Shown: piece by piece, positions 45,789 to 48,571 of the stretch
How the letters are laid out: every line of letters begins with the position of its first letter
Numbering within the stretch: the stretch's first letter is position 1
Virus record (IMG/VR): IMGVR_UViG_3300046714_000131
Location: 1-48,571 of that record
Length of the DNA: 48,571 nt
From: a virus
Direction: 5' to 3' (one strand)
The notes under the pieces: model-generated
What the model saw: the letters and a program-made list of their open reading frames with translations, nothing else
Told to the model about the DNA's origin: nothing
Databases searched by the model: none
Made by a program: the position numbers and the translations under genes

Positions 45789-46126
45789 GGCTCTCGTGGG
45801 AACTCCACGACCTTGACGCCGCGGCGCTTGGCCTTGCGAACCATGTCGGCCGTGCCGCGCCCGCCAGGAAAGGCGAGAACCATGTCTGGGTTGAATGCCT
45901 CCAACATGCGCTGATTTCGCAGAGGGCCAGCGGCTTTCCCATTGGCATCCCAGTCGGCGACGAATGCCGTGTGCAGCACGCGATGCCGCACACACCACTC
46001 AGCCGCGAGAGCATCTGCGCCAGTGGCTCCGCCGGTAGCTACAGCCTCCGGCTGGCATCCATCGAGTGCCAGCCAAACACGGCCACGATCTGAGAAGTCC
46101 CTGCCGCCACAGACGATGACCTTCAT
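45785..46126 (-). CDS. SLOG-superfamily protein (DUF2493, YspA type)
   Basis: A 113-residue Rossmann-like protein. GGRDFSD (7-13), GGATGADALA (about 32-41), GPLRNQRML and AFPGGRGTADMVRKA reproduce the DUF2493/cpYpsA-SLOG family, thought to bind nucleotide-derived ligands. It is frequent in phages; some SLOG proteins act in anti-phage signalling, where phage copies could sequester a nucleotide signal. Here it lies within the sugar cassette, coupled on both sides by ATGA overlaps. A role in the sugar pathway is not indicated. Confidence 0.85.
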   Translation of the reverse strand: MKVIVCGGRDFSDRGRVWLALDGCQPEAVATGGATGADALAAEWCVRHRVLHTAFVADWDANGKAAGPLRNQRMLEAFNPDMVLAFPGGRGTADMVRKAKRRGVKVVEFPREP

Positions 46127-46902
46127 GCCATGAGCACCGCCTGCGGCGTGCGGTACTCGAACTCCACCCCGATCTCCTTGGCGCGCGCCTCCAAGGCCTT
46201 GAGCTGCTCACGTTCGTGCTCCCAACGCTTGAACTTCACCGGGTCTCCGGTCTTGAGCAGCTCGTTGATCTCGCCCTGCAAGCTGTTGCGCATGAGGAGC
46301 GCCGTCTGGTCCTTGCCCTTCGACTCGTTGATCTTCTTCTGCACGTTCCCGAGGGAGCGGCGGTGCTGCTCCAGCTTGGATTGCTGCATCTCGCACTCAG
46401 CCTCCGTGAGGCCTGCCGCCCACGGCCCCATCATGTCGGCGCAGAGGATGCGCACTTTCTTCGGGCGGAACATCAGAACCCTCTCGATCGCGGCCAGCAG
46501 GCCGAACATGTAGCGCTTGACCCCATCCATGCCCTGCACCACGCCGAAGGGCGTCGTGCGGATGCCGACGGAAGCTGGGAGGTACGGTTCCCACAGCGGC
46601 ACCATGTCGATGAGCTGGATTACACCAGCGTCCGGGATGATCGCGCTGCGCGGGCACCAGAGCTGGATGGGCGGCACGAGGTGCCGGGCCAGGTCGAAGT
46701 GCTTCATCAGGTGGACCGGCGAGTCTGCGAACATGCAGAAATCGACCGTGATCCCATGGTCGATCACATCGATTGCCCTGTTGACCGTGACGACCGGGCA
46801 CTCGTCGATCAGGTCAGCGCGCGTCAAGAACTCCCGAGAGGGGCCTCCCGAGATCACGTTCCATGCTTCGGCTCTCTTCGTGGTCGTTGAAGGGGTTGTC
46901 AT
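46123..46902 (-). CDS. GPS-motif Rossmann-like protein, possible glycosyltransferase (DUF115/MptE or GT42-like)
   Basis: A 259-residue protein sharing with that at 23227-23865 the order NVISGGPSREF, VVTVNRAIDVI, DFCMFADSP and a later strand with RILCADMMG. Residues about 165-240 are a long coiled coil (EAECEMQQSKLEQHRRSLGN). DUF115-type proteins include the Maf factors that attach nonulosonic acids to flagellin, and GT42 enzymes are sialyltransferases. In a cassette of CMP-nonulosonate genes this is the best transferase candidate, though the link rests on short motifs. It overlaps the dehydratase gene by 89 bases. Confidence 0.5.
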   Translation of the reverse strand: MTTPSTTTKRAEAWNVISGGPSREFLTRADLIDECPVVTVNRAIDVIDHGITVDFCMFADSPVHLMKHFDLARHLVPPIQLWCPRSAIIPDAGVIQLIDMVPLWEPYLPASVGIRTTPFGVVQGMDGVKRYMFGLLAAIERVLMFRPKKVRILCADMMGPWAAGLTEAECEMQQSKLEQHRRSLGNVQKKINESKGKDQTALLMRNSLQGEINELLKTGDPVKFKRWEHEREQLKALEARAKEIGVEFEYRTPQAVLMA

Positions 46903-47776
46903 TCGATGCGTACCTGAGTGACTGGCCGTTCTTTCTCGGGCCTGTGGGGCGGATGACGAAGTGTGTGCCGGCGCTGGTGGCGAAGCCTGCCTCCATCTCG
47001 GAGATGAGGATCTCGTGCAGCTTCTCTCCGATGGGGACGCCGATCATGTCCGGCTCGGCGTCGGGCAGGATCTCCTTGGCGAAGGCGTAGGCGGTCGAGG
47101 AGCGCAGCTTCGGCACGAAGATCTCGGCGCCCTTCATGTCCTCGATGCGATCGATCACGAACTGCGCGGCGTCCTTCGCCTCCAGCCAGAAGCGCGTGGA
47201 CTCCATGCTGCGCAGCGGGAAGGACCGCGCGCCCTCGGCCTTGAGCCTGTGGAGTGTCTCCACGAACGAGCCGCGCGAGCCCAGCACGTTGCCGTAGCGC
47301 ACGCAGGAGAAGGCTGTGCGTCCTGGAGCGAGCGCGTTCGAGGCCATGAAGATGCGCTCCATGCAGAGCTTCGTTGCGCCGTAGAGGTTGATGGGATCAA
47401 CCGCCTTGTCGGAGGAGACGCCCATGACCTTCTTCACGCCGGCCGTGATCGCCGCCATCACGACGTTCTGCGAGCCAAGCACGTTCGTCTTGACGTGCTC
47501 GAACGGGTTGTGTTCTCCGCTCGGGACGTGCTTCAGAGCGGCGGCATGTACGACAGTATCCACGCCGCGCAGGGCGAAAAGGAGCCGGTCGTAGTCGCGC
47601 ACGTCTCCGATGAGCCAGCGCAAGCGCGGGTCGTCGTCAAGCTCACGACGCATCCGAAACTGCTTATCTTCGTCGCGCGAGTAGATGGCGATGCGCGAGT
47701 AGCGGCCCGAAGACAGCGCAGCAGGAACGAAGGCATGGCCGAAGGTGCCGGTGGCGCCAGTGACGAGGATGTTCAT
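46814..47776 (-). CDS. PseB/CapD-type UDP-sugar 4,6-dehydratase (SDR)
   Basis: A 320-residue extended SDR. It has TGATGTFG (6-13), the family hallmark AAALKHVPSGEHNPFEHVKTN (78-98), and SSDKAVDPINLYGATK (121-136), in which D123, K124, Y132 and K136 correspond to the Asp-Lys and YxxxK catalytic residues of PseB/FlaA1. PseB removes water from UDP-GlcNAc and inverts C5 as the first pseudaminic-acid step. Length and conservation suggest an active enzyme. The ATG overlaps the upstream stop and its C-terminal end overlaps the next gene by 89 bases. UDP-GlcNAc is the likely substrate; a CapD-like exocyclic variant is possible. Confidence 0.85.
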   Translation of the reverse strand: MNILVTGATGTFGHAFVPAALSSGRYSRIAIYSRDEDKQFRMRRELDDDPRLRWLIGDVRDYDRLLFALRGVDTVVHAAALKHVPSGEHNPFEHVKTNVLGSQNVVMAAITAGVKKVMGVSSDKAVDPINLYGATKLCMERIFMASNALAPGRTAFSCVRYGNVLGSRGSFVETLHRLKAEGARSFPLRSMESTRFWLEAKDAAQFVIDRIEDMKGAEIFVPKLRSSTAYAFAKEILPDAEPDMIGVPIGEKLHEILISEMEAGFATSAGTHFVIRPTGPRKNGQSLRYASNDNPFNDHEESRSMERDLGRPLSGVLDAR

Positions 47777-47976
47777 CGAAGGTTCCACGCCAGAAGTTTG
47801 GCTAGTTGGTGGTGGTGGACGTGCGTCGACACCTCCTGCGTGGCCTTCCATTGGGAGATCGGCTTCCTATACCCGCAGTCGCATGTCACCGTCCACGGAT
47901 ATAGGTTCTGTTTGGCAACTACGATTGGCCATCCCCAGCCGATGGGTTCGCGCCGGATAGTGTAGTCTCCACTCAT
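47773..47976 (-). CDS. Small His/Cys-rich protein
   Basis: A 67-residue protein with ATGA overlaps on both sides. TCDCGYRK (about 37-44) and HVHHHQ (about 56-61) could bind one zinc ion. Between them lies a short helix (QWKATQEVS). It may be a small structural partner of the neighbouring sugar enzymes or a regulator. No family recognised. Confidence 0.6.
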   Translation of the reverse strand: MSGDYTIRREPIGWGWPIVVAKQNLYPWTVTCDCGYRKPISQWKATQEVSTHVHHHQLAKLLAWNLR

Positions 47977-48571
47977 CTCCACTCCTTCTTGCTGAGGTCG
48001 GGATAGATGCCGGGCAGCGGCTTGTTGTCCTTCGGGAGCGACTGGAGCAGCCAGAGCCCGCGCGCCGCTTCGGGTGGCGTCATGTAGCAGTGCAGGCCCC
48101 ATCCGAATCCTTGCTGCTCGAAGACGTCGCTGTGCTGATCGCGGCCGTCGAATCGGGCGCGCTTGAACCACTTCGCTTCGTCTTCGTCGTCACAGAGGAT
48201 CGCGCCGCCGCGCCCGATGGGCAGATGCTTCGTGGCCTGAAACGACAGGCACGTTAGCGTCCCCGCCTGGTACATATTGGCGCGCAGCCAACGGGCGGCA
48301 TCGACGATGCCTGTGCCGGCGATCATGTATTCGCCGTCCCACTCCTGATCGTGGAAATCCACCATGAACCCAGCGTTGCGTGCTGCTTGAACGACGCCGA
48401 CGTAGGTGTACTTCGGCAGATATATGCCCTCCCGTTCTATGAGCGGATGCATACGCATGAAGCACAAGGCAAGCGCGTTTGTGCAGGAGTCCACGGCGAT
48501 GGCGTAGGGCGCGCCGCAGTAGTCGGCCAGCGCCTTCTCGAACTCATCCACGACGTGCCACGCCTTCCGAT
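47973..48571 (-). CDS. Compact DegT/PseC-type aminotransferase crossing the circle junction
   Basis: The frame runs off the right edge and continues at the left: positions 29-27 (ATG, overlapping the terminase stop), down to 1, then 48549 leftward, giving 201 residues. A GTG at 48551 is an internal codon. Residues 8-40 (HVVDEFEKALADYCGAPYAI; SCTNALAL) and the SFQATKHLPIGRGGA segment with K117, the PLP lysine, match DegT/DnrJ/EryC1 sugar aminotransferases such as PseC. Family members have about 370-400 residues; this one has a shortened middle and lacks the C-terminal domain. It should add an amino group at C4 of a 4-keto sugar if the reduced form is active. Confidence 0.82.
   Translation of the reverse strand, partial: RKAWHVVDEFEKALADYCGAPYAIAVDSCTNALALCFMRMHPLIEREGIYLPKYTYVGVVQAARNAGFMVDFHDQEWDGEYMIAGTGIVDAARWLRANMYQAGTLTCLSFQATKHLPIGRGGAILCDDEDEAKWFKRARFDGRDQHSDVFEQQGFGWGLHCYMTPPEAARGLWLLQSLPKDNKPLPGIYPDLSKKEWR
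48550..48571. repeat. Terminal direct repeat, right copy
   Basis: Identical to 1-22. The bases here are counted twice in the linear window, so the circular length is 48,549. Confidence 0.9.

Noticed and set aside
1-48571. CRISPR array or diversity-generating retroelement
   Set aside because: No regularly spaced direct repeats of CRISPR type, no reverse transcriptase and no template-variable repeat pair were seen; the TET repeats are coding and contiguous.

Overview
The window is a complete or near-complete genome of a tailed bacteriophage. The first 22 bases recur as the last 22 (1-22 and 48550-48571), and an aminotransferase gene that runs off the right edge continues in frame through position 29, so the sequence closes into a circle of about 48,549 unique bases (a circular or circularly permuted assembly). 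The tail genes fit a podovirus-like, short-tailed virion: a gp11-like adaptor and a very long gp12-like nozzle, with no tape-measure, sheath or long-tail genes recognised. The host is not identifiable. The DNA is GC-rich, and most genes that head a transcription unit have a TAnnnT hexamer only 13-15 bases before the start codon, a leaderless-promoter pattern best known from Deinococcus-Thermus and Actinobacteria.

Layout. (1) Minus strand, running leftward through the circle junction: a nuclease-fold protein, a small protein, the large terminase, then a sugar cassette (DegT-type aminotransferase, small His/Cys protein, PseB/CapD-type dehydratase, GPS-motif protein, SLOG protein, SpsF/PseF-type cytidylyltransferase), then portal, scaffold, capsid, adaptor, nozzle, a sulfotransferase, internal virion proteins and a lipoprotein (down to 27955). 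(2) 2258-2762 is non-coding, full of inverted repeats, with a leftward intrinsic terminator. (3) 2763-9059, plus strand: small early-type genes, a TGT/DpdA-like base-exchange enzyme, a mosaic ORF containing a tRNA-like cloverleaf, and a secreted protein followed by a terminator. (4) 9148-12739, plus: IolB-like cupin, SDR, methyltransferase, ATP-grasp protein and a small protein. (5) 12726-14354, minus: small regulatory-looking genes and a DUF5681-like protein. (6) 14455-17525, plus: small genes, a Cas4/RecB-like nuclease and a degenerate nucleotidyltransferase-like protein. (7) 17522-23865, minus: tail-tip and receptor genes with a repeat family, a sulfatase and a second GPS-motif protein. (8) 23914-27962: switching strands, with a small structured RNA candidate, membrane proteins, a beta-helix tailspike, a NeuB/PseI synthase and two small genes.

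How the parts work together. The most striking feature is a dispersed set of genes that together resemble a nonulosonic (pseudaminic- or legionaminic-like) acid pathway: PseB-like, compact PseC-like, NeuB/PseI-like and PseF/SpsF-like enzymes, two possible transferases, and SDR, cupin, ATP-grasp and methyltransferase tailoring candidates. A sulfotransferase and a tail-region sulfatase accompany it. The core enzymes sit inside the late structural operon, between terminase and portal, and are translationally coupled. This suggests that the sugar is made late, to decorate virions or the host surface, but that role is inference. No replication polymerase, integrase or endolysin was recognised.
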